Assembly: GCF_964355755.1 (NCBI RefSeq)
Contig: NC_092674.1
Span: 13,275,001 to 13,339,000 of the forward strand
Origin: Antedon mediterranea
Lineage: Eukaryota; Echinodermata; Crinoidea; Comatulida; Antedonidae
Length of the DNA: 64,000 bases
Reading direction: 5' to 3'
In this document: positions 32,861 to 44,946 of the stretch, one piece after another
Position numbering within the stretch: the stretch's first letter is position 1
Layout: every line of letters begins with the position of its first letter
The notes under the pieces: generated by a model
Database searches by the model: none
The model's input: the letters and a program-made list of their open reading frames with translations, nothing else
Told to the model about the DNA's origin: nothing
Program-made: the position numbers and the translations under genes

Positions 32861-33088
32861 TCATTCTCTAACATTCAGTTTTCTAAATGCAGATGTTAAA
32901 ACTATTACGGAATCTATTTGCACAAGGGGTGATGGACCGCTTCCTTGAATTTCAAAAATAGTACATGCGATAGGTTGGGTCTTGTAAAATCGAATGTGTT
33001 TTTTTAGTAAAGTATCTAATGATTCAAATTGAGATCTGCTTGAGGTCTGCTCTGCTCGTTTGAGTTCAAACGTGTCATTTTGTGCCAT
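32861..33088 (-). CDS. Conserved small ORF or exon beside ankyrin unit (copy 2)
   Basis: From an ATG at 33,088 the frame is open for 75 codons to a stop at 32,861. It keeps the reading frame and most residues of 16,754-16,957 and has eight extra codons after Met-Ala (QNDTFELK). Conserved core: SRSQFESLDTLL, then HIRF, TQPIACTIFE and SGPSPLVQIDSVIVLTSAF. Basic in the first half, hydrophobic in the second; no family recognised. Related but decayed sequence occurs at 60,220-60,440, and a fragment at about 5,060-5,100. Confidence 0.4.
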   Translation of the reverse strand: MAQNDTFELKRAEQTSSRSQFESLDTLLKKHIRFYKTQPIACTIFEIQGSGPSPLVQIDSVIVLTSAFRKLNVRE

Positions 33089-34029
33089 GTTTTTCCCTTA
33101 CCATTTATTGGTCGTGCCATTTTTAAGATCACTAGTGATTTATTTACAATCTTCAGAGTGGGTACCGTATTAATTTCATATTGTAGGTGAGTTTACGTTA
33201 TAAAATGTCTTAATTGTTTTCAATTGTTTTCACCTGCTTTGATAGAGACAATACTGTTAATAATTGTTTATTAGTAAACACATAGTGTACACAAAACCCA
33301 CCTAGTGTATTTGTGCACATAATAGTGTGTAACATTTGTAATTTAGAGCGTTTAATTGACACGATAACGCATGTGAACTCCTGAAAACGTACAGAATCAT
33401 AATAATGTAGTACATATTGAATTTTGACGTAATGATTGTTGTTGTTTTTTTAGACCACACTAAGTGGTTGGTGTAACTTCACAATAATGATATAATGAAA
33501 CATCATATGTTAGTCACCTTAATAATGGTCATTTGCCATATACGATGATTTAAAAATTCAGAGTTTTAATATTATAGTATTACAGTTGAACATTCGTGAG
33601 TGGTCACCTCCCGTAGTTTCAAAAGCCCGTTTGTTCTTCATCCAATTAGTGGACCTCCTGTAAGCAGCCATCTCATGTGAGCGGCCGCGGAAATTTTTTT
33701 TTTCTCTTTTTTGAGGTTCACTCAACTTTATTTCATTTCAAAACATAAATAAACAATTTTCCTATGTTTGTATATTATTTTTTTTAATATATACTATTTT
33801 CATTCATAGACATAAAGTTTTCTCTTACATCTAAAAAAAACTCTGCAAGATATCAGTTATACATTTACATTACATTTAAACTGAAAACAATATCAATAAA
33901 TATGGAAAATCAAAAGCAACTCAATAACCGGTTGCTTGTAGAGTATAGCATTTTCTATGCTCTTTTTTTTTTACTCTTCTTTTTATTGTTTTTCCCTTTT
34001 TTTTCTTCTTTTTTCTGTTTTATTTGCAC

Positions 34030-34700
34030 TATTTACATTTTTGTACAAATTACTTTATTTACAGTAGGCTTAACCTTCAAAATAAAAATTAATAAATACA
34101 TTCATGTATGGTATACTCTTGTGTAAGTATATGTTTAAACATTATCCATGAGTTTTTACAGACTGACTTATTTAATTCTGACAATATTTTTATTTTGTAT
34201 ATAGAATATAGAGCAATTGAGTATAACTTATTTTTTATGTTGCATTCAGACCCAAAAACAAGTTCTTCAAAAGTACAGTTACTATTATCTAACCTTTTTA
34301 ATATCTCATTGATTTTTTTCCATTATAAGACATTGCTTTTACATTTGAAAAACATGTGCTTTTCATCTTCAGTTACATCACATAACTCACATTTTTTTGT
34401 GTTCTTAATATTCCATTTATATAATTGTACATTTGTTGGTAAAACTCTAAGAAGCAATTTGTAATTTAGTTGTGCATATTTTTGGTTTTTCTAATTTTTT
34501 ACTTTTCTTGACCAAATATTAAACCAGTTCGTACTTTTAATATCAATTTCTTTTTCCCATTTGGGAATAGTAATAGGAGCAACAAACCTACCTTCTATAA
34601 AACTTGAATATATCTGTGTTGTTTTCATCTGAAATATTTTATTTATTTTATAATCATCTGAATTTAATTTAACACTATCTCCATTATAATTTTTTACGGA
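34030..34700 (-). pseudogene. L1/Tx1-type retrotransposon C-terminus (zinc-binding)
   Basis: Minus-strand frames with a few stops read FIEGRFVAPITIPKWEKEID, NWFNIWSRKVKN, then LNYKLLLRVLPTNVQLYKW, KKCELCDVTEDEKHMFFKC and a long helical tail (NSNCTFEELVFGSE). The C-x2-C...H-x4-C spacing with the RVLPT...KW lead is the reverse-transcriptase zinc-binding region found at the end of L1/Tx1-like ORF2 proteins. Polymerase motifs are absent, so it is a 5'-truncated relic. It replaces the sequence that follows copy C at the equivalent junction. Confidence 0.7.
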
Positions 34701-34869
34701 AAATTTGTTTACAACACATTAGATTGTTTGTATGGTAAATTACCTCCCTTAAGCGGCCACCCAAAAAATTGGTTGCAGTCGCGTGCGCAAATTGTTCATA
34801 TTTCTGTAAGGAACATTTCTGTGTGATTTTAGATGATATGAGAAAACTACACAGATTTTGATTGACTGA

Positions 34870-35100
34870 AGAAATGATTTGCACATTTGTAGAATACCTT
34901 TTGCACATTTAACCTCAAAACTGATCGTTTTTACATTTAACGGCGAGATGTTTGCACATTTGCGGGTAATGAATGTTTACAGATTTGCACATTTGAAGGT
35001 AAAATGTTTGCACAAATGTTGTTGTTTGCACATTTGAAGGTAAAATGTTAGCACAAATGTGGTTGTTTGCACAAATGTGACTTTTTGCACAATTAACGGC
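34870..35100 (+). repeat. TTTGCACATTT minisatellite
   Basis: tttgcacatttgaaggtaaa followed by atgtttgcacaaatg recurs with a unit of about 38-40 bases. Simpler half-units (tttgcacaaatgtg) lie at the right end and more diverged units on the left. Confidence 0.75.
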
Positions 35101-36224
35101 TCCACACGGGCACTACACGAGAGAAGCCCTTGATCAATGTTAGGACCAATCAAGGAACTTTAAACAGTCATGGCTTAGTCATCACTCAGATAAATGTAAG
35201 AATAAAATGACACTGCTGCCACTACAGACGTCGTATGCATAGTCTATTAAGACTGATGCAGGCCAAAACAATAATAAAAAATGCTGTATAAATTTAGTTA
35301 CACAAATAAAAATATTAAATCATGAGAAGAAACACTCGGGAATTTACCATCTTAGAATTATATTCATGGCGGCTAATGCCTCTATGTTAATATTTGAAGT
35401 AATCATCGGCTTTCGCAGACGTAAACACCTACATCGGATGTAGGCATAGGTGTTTACACATGTGTTGGAAAATCAAATATTCTTTAATAGATTGTATAGA
35501 TAGATAGATCGTTGTTTTCTTTGTTTTACTAAATAATGAAAATAAGGATTTAGTCGAGTCGTCTTTAGATTTGCAAGTAACAGAGAAGCATTTCTTTTGT
35601 CCGTTGTCAGATGGTTATTGAATCTTTGTTATTGATTTATCTAATACTTATGTAATTAACCGCTTTACGTCACCCTGCATAGTAGGTATTAACAATATGT
35701 ATTAGAACTATAGTAACTGCCATTTTCCGATATCTATTTTCGACTCAATGTGTTTAATTTCTTTTATGAATATGAACAGTTTGTCTTAAATGAAAGTTTA
35801 ATTGAATTTGAATTGCGTGTTTATTGTATTAACAATTGTCTGTAATTTTAGTATTAATTTGTTTAACATTTTCTGATTAGGGTTAGTTTTACAGGAACAA
35901 ATTGGTACTTTTTTTATATTTGTTTGGGAAATTAGTGTAATTAAAGCGTAATTGTAATTTAATTAATTAATTTTGAATTAAAATTCAGCAATCGTCATTT
36001 GGAATACTACGTCCTGTAAAATGACTAGAATTTACTCATGGTTGTATCGTGGCGTCTTTCCACGTAACATTTTATCGCATCTCATCCTATTACTATTGAA
36101 AGCGAATTGAAACATTTTCAAAAAGCTTTTTATGATGGTCACAACATGCCAAGATACATTTAAGGAACGCTCATCGTTAGATCTAAGTATAGTAATGAGA
36201 AATATACAAACAATGATGTTGTTG
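35101..36224. other. No gene recognised
   Basis: AT-rich sequence; minus- and plus-strand short frames show no known protein style or splice context. Confidence 0.4.
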
Positions 36225-36885
36225 TGATGTCGTTGGTGGGTGTTAGGTGTGGCGGCGTTCATTCAAGGGAGGCATTTGTTGTAAACATTTTATAAAAAAA
36301 TAAATTCCCCTAAATATGAACAACACTGTATTTGATATTATCAAGAAATGATAACAGTAAACAATTGTACGAAAATGCTTGGTTAAAAAATAGACATAGC
36401 AGTAAATGAATTATTCAACAAGTATAATTATGTTTGTTTTATAATACAATGTTGTGTGTATAAATGTACGTGGCGGGGCGTTTATTAGAGGGTGGAGGTT
36501 GTATATTCCAAAGATGTTTTATTGGAGAGGTAGCGTTTATTCAAATAAATGCGGTAGGCTTAATTGGTATAGCCAATACATTATTTAATTCAAATCAAAC
36601 ACCAAATAATCATCAGTGGGCCGTTAATAAGAAACACGTTTTAAACGGCTTACAACATGGGCCAAAGCCTCCTGGGTCTCAATGTCGATGCAGTGCATGC
36701 ATATAGCGCGCAATCTGTTCAAACCTAACAGCAACTCAACAACTCGAGTACCATTCGGCTATATCGATTTCTGATATAATTTTATATATTGATTTTACAA
36801 TTTTCCCTGCAAAATACATAGATGATTTTTAATATAATGCATTTGTTTTTTTTTTGCAGTATAATTTCATTTTGTTTAGACTACA
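36225..36885 (+). repeat. Direct duplicate of 14.7 kb
   Basis: Partner of 14,745-15,545, starting near ggcggcgttcattcaaggga and including ggcggggcgtttattagagg. Length differs by indels. Confidence 0.7.
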
Positions 36886-37129
36886 GGCGTGGCCCGTGAA
36901 AAAAAAATATATGTGTCGCCGTCAACGGCAAATATTGGAGGAGAGCAAAAACTAAATCAACCCGGAAATCACTTTTATACTGCGAACGGTTGAAAATCTG
37001 CCGATGAAATCAGAAATGTTGTTTTAAAACCTTTTATAATATCTGCCTAAGAGAGAAACATTATTTAAATCTACGTTTCATCTGAGATAGATAAGGTAGG
37101 TATGCAAGGCGGAAATCTTTTTCCATTGT
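36886..37129. other. No feature recognised
   Basis: Unremarkable sequence up to the outer edge of the second palindrome. Confidence 0.35.
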
Positions 37130-37499
37130 GCCTAGAAGTAATTATACTTCAAATATACACCCGATTCTGCTACTGTCCACAGGTGCTATCTTTAAAACTA
37201 TAGCAAGTTATACACGTTGTTGTCTGCTATAAATGCTGTACTTTTAACACACGGTACACTGTCTGTAGCACAGTGTGTGTTGACAATTTACAATGATGTA
37301 CAACCATAGGCAGGTTTTCGTACTGCCATGCAAGAATGGATAGGTGTTTTCCGCCGCTTTTAGGCCTTCTAGTCAGTTATTGTTATTATTATACGAATTA
37401 CGTAATTGGTCTAGTAGCTCATCTACCTTTTTAGCAGGGCATAATGAATATTGTAGCTAGGCTAGGGCTACTAGTCTAGCGGAAAATCAACCAATTATT

Positions 37500-38080
37500 T
37501 GGTTGGATACGAGTTTAGGGTAGGAAGTTAAGTACGAGTTGGCATGGGTACGAGACGACCAGGGGTGAATCGACCAGAGTACACCCGGCTGCCCTACTAG
37601 AGCATAGGCTACAGGCCTGCAGGAATGGGAAATCTGTCTTAGCTATAGGCATAGGCCTACATTGGGACGCCCAAAAAAGCCATCATATGAGCATAAAAAG
37701 GCCTCGTAGAGCCAGACATGTTAACATACACTACACAGTACTAGTACGTCTACCATTTATTATAGTTCCATGGTACTACGGATCACTACTATCTAGGTCT
37801 AGTAGTAGTAGTAGGCTAGCTAGGGTAGGGTTCCAGTAATTTTGGTCGCGTTTTTTCAGGAGGGCATGCGAGAGGTGAGGTAGGTTAGCCCAGCTAGGCT
37901 AAACTAACATGTAAGTAGTATTCTACCATGGGATGGGAACGAGTCGGCATGGGGGTACGGGTTGATCTTTATCCGTATTCTATGATGCTGGTCAACCCGT
38001 AAAGTACCCATGTCAACTCGTACCAAACTTGGCTAACTCGTACCCAAATAATTGGTCAACTCGTACCAATAGCTTTATAG
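37500..38080 (+). repeat. Degenerate GTACGAGTTGRC array, left arm
   Basis: Many copies of a 12-14 base motif on both strands (gtacgagttggc, caactcgtacc, caacccgtacc) are spaced irregularly by about 20-30 bases. The mirrored array is at 43,030-43,310, where it has more copies. Confidence 0.65.
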
Positions 38081-38619
38081 CTTTATTGATAGCTGGGTTC
38101 AAATCTAGTTTGGGACGTTTTTTTCTCATTCTAAAACAGATTTCCTTATAATAATAAAATAATATCGACCTATGAATTTAACTGTAATATTGTATTGTAT
38201 GCATAATATTAGTAGTAAAAGTAATTCCCATTGAATTTATTATTATAATATATTTTACGGTAACCCCTTAATTATACTATAGTATAACTTCCTTGTTATA
38301 TTTTACAATATTTTCTTCATAATTCAACAATTTTTTTTCACAGCTAATTATCAAACTGAATCATCACACACCAAATCTCATGAAATCTCTAGTGTATTTC
38401 TCCAAGCTAATCCAGCTACATGGTATTGCCTTGAGGCTAAACTACACTGTATACTGGGCACTACCATCATTCCTGGCCCGTCAACCTGGACCACATTATG
38501 GTCCAACACAGTCGTGTAGTACTGATTCCAAATAGTGAATTACATCCTGTGGTCAAGGATTTATTTGCACTTATGCTTATTTCCTCCAACATACCGTAGA
38601 GTACGTAGGGCTTTTAATT

Positions 38620-39490
38620 TGCTTTTATACCTGTTAATTAAAAAATCGTTTATGCCTATTGTTGCATAAAGATCAAATTTAGACTGTAAATACTGGGATG
38701 ATCACCCTACATTTTCTTTTTCATTTAACAATTTTATATTTCACAGCCAGAAAAAAGCATACAGAGTTTTTTTATTCATAACTGTTGAATTGCATCCCAA
38801 TACATGGTACCTATTGGTATTATATCTATAATAATAAAGTACTCTCTTATAAATAGATCTTTCCAAACCACTCCAACTACATAATCTAATAATAGTACTA
38901 TTAGCATACTACTGTACACTTTGTAGACAAGAAATAAGTTGTATCCACCTAGATGACTTATGTTAGTATTGTACAGTCGATCGTCCTCTCACTAGTCTGG
39001 TCAACATAATCTACGCCTAGATTATTACAGTAATTAAAGTACATTATTACAGAGATTTTTTTTTTCAGAAATCAAAGTTATGTGTATAGAAAGCAGTACT
39101 CGTATTAAAAACTAAGCAGGTTGTACTCTTGAACGCCAGCTGGCAGGAATATTTTGAATATTTGTTGTTGTTGAAATGATGGAATCCTAACTTCAATTTC
39201 CACGAACTGGAGACGAAGACATATTACGACCCTTTTATTTAAATTTATTTGGATAGACATCCATGTAAATTCATTAAAGGCTATATGATTGTTTTATATT
39301 TTAATATGTGATAGTAGAAAATCATTGTGTATAATGAGGACTATGAATCTGATATTTACTTGCATTCTCATCTTTTTAAAATTTTATTTATAATGCTGGT
39401 AATGAATTTACTATTGAAAAAGTCATGTGTCCACTTATCTCAAATTGTGGCACACCTCTAACCTTGGTAGAACTGACTGTGTTCTATATG
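38620..39490 (+). repeat. Arm-specific segment of the second palindrome
   Basis: About 870 bases present only in the left arm. The right arm joins the flanking sequences directly near 42,475-42,490. It is either an insertion here or a deletion there. No terminal repeats or coding frame were seen. Confidence 0.5.
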
Positions 39491-42400
39491 AGTACATTTA
39501 ATTTGCCATTATAGTAGTGTTTCCACCATACTTGAACCTGGTAATTGAATACATTTCATCGGGGTAAAATTATCACCTTTAACATAAAGTATCCTCCTGA
39601 AACATGTATTTGTACTGTACTTCATCTACTATTCATTTAATTACTTAATACTAATTTGGGTGATTTATGTCTAACTTCAGGAATGATCTGAGGCTAGAAG
39701 AACGAATTTCTGCACATATAGTTTATATAAAAAATAAACCAATGTTTTCCTAAAAAGTTAACCCCTAGGTTGATAACTAACAAAGAAATTATTAAAATTG
39801 TGTTCTCACAATATATGTGTACTGTATCTACATATGCATACTGCTGTACTTGTTTTTAACCGCATAATGGCATTTAAAAAAAAGAATGTTTTATAATTAT
39901 TATGTTATTTCCAAATATTAAAGGTCTGAAACAGAAACTAAATGTTACCAAACTATGTTTTTGAAAATCTCTATGATATAATATAATAATATGAACATAA
40001 TATTAAATTATATTGACTATTTTTGATAATCGTCATGTCCTTATAAATTCATTTATATTTCTTTTGTGTAATATAGTTCATATATTATGTATTAAATAAA
40101 TTGGTAAGGCCCTATACTGTTTATATTTAAGGAAAGTTTATTATACACTATTATTTTATGCCTACCAATATTAGTATTAATTGTTTATGTAACTATTTTG
40201 TCTAATTGCATTGATTTTTTGTATAGGCCAATGGAATTAATGTTTTCTCAAATCAAATTAGCCTATTATAATGCCATATTTAGACACATAGATCATTGAT
40301 TTCTGATATTCTGTACTTGTGTATGCATTACTAAAATAGTAGATATTTTATTTCATTTATAATGTATGTATAAACTTTTATTCAGTTTTTTTTTACATTT
40401 TTAAGTTTAAAAATTATTAGAATACCTATCTACGTTTCTGTTATTGTTACTATTATAATATTTTTTGAGGCAGATTGATTTCATTAAAAACATTTTAAAC
40501 AATTAATTTGATTTATACTGTACTATGTTAGTTCAGGAGATGAAGTGTGTGTTGGTAGAATCTGGTGTGTTGGAGGTTGGTGATGTGAGGTGTACTTTTG
40601 TCACTTTAAGACCTAAATTAGATGTTTTCTGAAGAAAAGTGGATAGGATTTCAAACAACTCCAAGAAGATTCACACAAAAATAATTACTTCCCAATAAAA
40701 TAGTATGTAACAGTGTATATTACACTACATTGAATAAACTCGAGCGGAAAAATAACACACATAAAAATCATTAATTTCCTTGTCGAAAAGCGCCCTCTCT
40801 AGTTTTCTATTAATTTATTAATAATTATTATTAATTAATAAGTAATATAAACTTATTTTTAACATTAATGCTGGAAGCTGATTCTACTCCTAACAAGGTG
40901 TCATACCTCCAAATTTCGTCAACGTATTCAAAGCACTTCAATAAATATCACATTGAACATTAAAAATTAGGGTTATGGATAGAATTTTGCTTAAAAACAT
41001 ATACAAAAAACATCGATAAAAAATACTTTTCGAATTTAAAAACATTTGAAACTTCTTTTATATGTTCAATATAGGTTGCTCTATTCACAGAAACAAAATT
41101 TCATTCATGAACGTTTTTTGTTGGTTGTTTTTTTCAAAATCGTTATTAGGTTTAAAAAATGCATTGGAATTGTATGGTCTTTCATAAGTGTACATTTTGT
41201 AAAAACTTAAATTTAAAAAAACAGTAATATGGCTCGATAGTTTTTTTTTGCAATATGGATGGAGCAACCTATATTGAACATTTATACCAAGTATCAAATG
41301 TTTTTGAATACGAAAACTATTTTTTATCGATGTTTTTTGTATATGTTTTAAGCAAAATTCTATCCAAAACCCTAATTTGTAATGTTCAATGTGATATTTA
41401 TTGAAGTGCTTTGAATACGTTGATGAAATTTGGAGGTATGAAACTTTGTTTGGAGTCGAATCAGCTTCAAGCATCAAATGTTAAAAATATGTTTATATTA
41501 CTCATTAATTAATAATAATTATTAATAAATTAATAGAAAACTAGAGAGGGCGCTTTTCGACAAGGAAATGAATGTTTTTTTATGTGTGTTATTTTTCTGC
41601 TCGAATTCATTCAATGTACTTTAATATACACTATTACATACTATTTTATTGGGAAGCCTATTCGCTTCAGAAATCAATGAATTATGTGTCTAAATATGGC
41701 ATTATTAGGCTAATTTGCTTTGAGAAAAACATTAATGCCATTGGCCTATACAAAAAATCAATGCAATTAGACAAAATAGTTACATAAACAATTAATACTA
41801 ATATTGGTAGGCATAAAATAATAGTGTATATAAACTTTCCTTAAATATAAACAGTATAGGGCCTTACCGATTTATTTAATACATAATATATGAACTATAT
41901 TACACAAAAGAAATATAAATGAATTTATATTATAAGGACATGATGATTATCAATATAATTTAATATTATGTTCATATTATTATATTATATCATAGATATT
42001 TTCAAAAACATAGTTTAGTAACATTTAGTTTCTGTTTCAGACCTTTAATATTTGGAAATAACCTACAGTATAATAATTATAAAACATTCTTGTTTTCAAT
42101 GTCATTATGCGGTTAAAAACAAGTACAGCAGGATGCATATGTAGATACAGTACACCTATATATTGTGAGAACATAATTTCTATAATTTCTTTGTTAGTTA
42201 TCAACCTAGGGGTTAAATTATTAGGAAAACATTAGTTTATTTTTTATATGTGTACAGAAATTCGTTCTTCTAGCCTCAGATCATTCCTGAAGTTAGACAT
42301 AAATCACATAAAATAGTATTAAGTAATGGATATTAGATGAAGTACAGTACAAATACATGTTTCAGGAGGATACTTTATGTTAAAGGTGATAATTATTTTA

Positions 42401-43029
42401 AATGTTACCCCAATGAAATGTATTCAATTACCAGGTTGAAGTAGTATGATGGAAACACTACTATATGTACTCATGTACGTACTCTGTATGTTAGAGGAAA
42501 TAAGCATAAGAGAAAATAAAGCCTTGACCACAGGATGGAATCAGTAGTACACGACTGTACTTATGTGTGGGCTAGGAATGATGGTAGTGCCAGTATACAG
42601 TTTAATTTAGCAATACCATGTAGCTGCATTAGCTTGCAGAAATACAGTAGAATGATTTCATGAGACTTGGTGTGTGATGATTCAGTATGATAATTTGTGC
42701 TGTGAAAAAAAAAATTGCTGAATTATGAAGAAAATATTGTAAAATATAACAAGGAAGTTATACTATAGTTACTATAATTAAGGGGTAACCGTAAAATATA
42801 TAATAATAATAATAAATGCTATGGGAATTACTAATATTATGTAAACAATACAATATTAAGTTAAATTCATAGGCCGATATTATTTTATTATTATAAGGAA
42901 ATCTGTTTTTGAATGAGAAAAAGCCGTCCCAACCCAGATTTGAACCCAGTATCAATAAAGCTATAAACAGAATAGACCGGAATTTAGCGTAGACCTACTC
43001 GAGGCCTAGTAAGATTAGCTAGAAGAATA

Positions 43030-43310
43030 CAGGTCAACCCGTACCAATTCCAACTCGTAACCAAATTTTGGTTTATTCGTACCCAAAATGTTGGCTCACT
43101 CTCGCAATCATCAAGGGCTGGCTCGTACTCTTCATGGGCTGACCAGTATCCATGTTTAATGCTATTAAAAGTTTGGGTACAGGTTAGCCAAAGTTGGTAC
43201 GATTTGACCAATTATTTGAGTACGGGTTAGCCAAATTGGGTACGAGTTGGCATGGGGGTTGACCAGCACCCTAGAAAATGATAAGGGTCAACCCGTACCA
43301 CTGTGCCAAC
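43030..43310 (-). repeat. Degenerate GTACGAGTTGRC array, right arm
   Basis: Mirror of the left-arm array with extra copies (for example at 43,075, 43,197, 43,221 and 43,240). Its expansion is one cause of arm-length asymmetry. Confidence 0.65.
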
Positions 43311-44104
43311 TCGTTCCCATGCTGGAATACTACTTACAGGTTAGTTTAGCCTAGCTGGGCTAACCTACCTCACCTCTCACATGCCCTCCTGATAAGTAGG
43401 CCGAAAACGCGACCGAAATTACTAGGCCTAGCCTAGATAGTAGTGATCCGCAGTATAGTACCATGGAACTATAGTATAATAAATGGTAGACGTACTAGTA
43501 CTGTGTAGTATAGGCTAACACGTCTGACCTGTTTATGCTCATGGGATTGCTTTTTTGGGCGTCCCAATGTAGGCCTATGCCTATAGCTAGGACAGATTTC
43601 CCATTCCTGCAGGCCTGTAGCCTATGCTCTAGTAGGGCGGCCGGGTGTACCCTGGTCGATTCACCACTGGACGACTCGTACCCATGCCAACTCGTACTTA
43701 ACTTCCTACCCTAAACTCGTATCCAACCAAATAATTGGTTGATTTCCCGCTAGACTAGTAGGCCTAGCCTAGCTACAATATTCATTATGCCCTGCTAAAA
43801 AGGAAGATGAGCTACTAAACTAATTACGTAATTCGTATAATAATAACAATAATTGACAAGAAGGCCTAAAAGCGGCGGAAAAGACCTATCCATTCTTGCA
43901 TGGCAGTACGAAAACCTGCCCATGGTTGTACATCGTTGTAAATTGTCAACAGGCACTGTGCTACAGACAGTGTACCGTGTATTAAAAGTACAGCATTTAT
44001 AGCAGACAACAACGTGTATAACTTGCTATAGTTTTACAGATAGTACCTGTGGACAGTAGCAGAATCGGGTGCAATATAGGCCTAGACACGCAAACATTGA
44101 ACTA

Positions 44105-44345
44105 ATGGAGCACATTTAGCTCGTAGTATCATGCATGTACACATATAGCGCATCGCGTTGGTAAGTCACAAACATATTAGTGAAATGCACAACATTGCAG
44201 TAATAGTTATTAATTTATAAAGGTTATGCAATAATCAAATTAAACAAGATAAGGTCTATCCTTACACGTACAAAAAAAAACACCAACAGTTATCTAACAC
44301 GTCTTTACTTTAGAGCAAACACTGAAAGAACGAATGATTATATTA
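44105..44345 (+). repeat. Dispersed repeat shared with 22.7 kb and 0.8 kb
   Basis: 44,105-44,260 resembles 22,690-22,840; 44,255-44,345 resembles about 740-860 (caacagttatctaacac, actgaaagaacgaatgatta with changes). It lies directly outside the second palindrome. Confidence 0.6.
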
Positions 44346-44549
44346 TGCTTAATTGTTGAATAGGTATACATAATGTAAAACGCATAACACTAACTCCGTG
44401 TAGGTTCTTACCCTAGCTGTTCCATGTGTCTAATGTCTTAGAAAAGATAGTATTAGGGTTTTTAATGTCTGATGTCATCGGTAGACTGTTAACAGTCGGC
44501 GGTAAAGTTACTTCCGAGTTCGTTATCACTTTGCGATTTCCGGGTGGCA

Positions 44550-44946
44550 ACCAGTGTGGCCAGCGGTTGTAATGAAAATATGCTAGGTGGCAGCACAAAA
44601 TTATGCCAGAATATGCCAGACACGTCAAATACGGCCAAAATAGCACAAAAACAACGTATCTGAGGGCGGTGTATATTTATGTTTTATGTACCACAAACGT
44701 CAGATGCCAAAAAATTATTCAGGTTTTCGGATAAATTATGCTAGATTTAGTACAAATTATGCTATTTTTTAATTATGCCAGATAATATGCTAAACGGTAG
44801 TAAATATGCTGTAAAATTGGGTTTTTCAAATTATACCAGATTATGCTAGATTTTCTAAAATTATGCCTAGCATAAATGCCAGAGGCCAGATGGGTCAAAA
44901 TTATGCCAAATAGCATCATAATTATGCCAGATTTGGCCACTATGGT
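44550..44946. repeat. ATTATGCCAGA-rich element with short inverted ends
   Basis: At least eight copies of attatgccaga or close variants are scattered through about 400 bases. The outer words caaccagtgtggcca and tggccactatggttg form imperfect inverted ends. It may be a small TIR element built from internal repeats; no coding. Confidence 0.45.

Larger units (their letters stand above)
32098..33976 (+). repeat. Segmental duplication, copy D (partner 16-17.8 kb)
   Basis: Near copy of 15,985-17,813 with a long T run (about 32,698-32,729) and small indels. Contains the ankyrin exon at 32,194-32,292 and the conserved small ORF at 32,861-33,088, both on the minus strand. Confidence 0.85.
37130..44095. 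repeat. Second large palindrome, about 7 kb, non-coding
   Basis: Left arm about 37,130-41,081 and right arm 41,262 to about 44,095, with a central spacer of 180 bases. Anchors: ccattcttgcatggcagtac (right) against its complement at 37,323-37,342, and ggttgctc/gagcaacc at the inner ends. Arms differ in length because 38,620-39,490 has no counterpart on the right, and a short-motif array is longer on the right. Divergence is clearly greater than in the 23.5-31.8 kb palindrome. I find no conserved open frame, no clear target duplication and no transposase. A fold-back-type element or an ancient inverted duplication are both possible. Confidence 0.8.

Noticed and set aside
32541-32948. 135-codon plus-strand frame through the T run
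   Set aside because: It depends on a long poly-Phe stretch from a T homopolymer and is antisense to the conserved small ORF; the other copy of the duplication does not keep it.
35000-35100. Regular TTTGCACA units as a CRISPR or binding array
   Set aside because: Contiguous degenerate units with no spacer structure; best described as a minisatellite.
41085-41477. 130-codon minus frame at the centre of the second palindrome
   Set aside because: It crosses the spacer and right inner arm; the mirrored left arm does not keep the frame, so it is probably chance.
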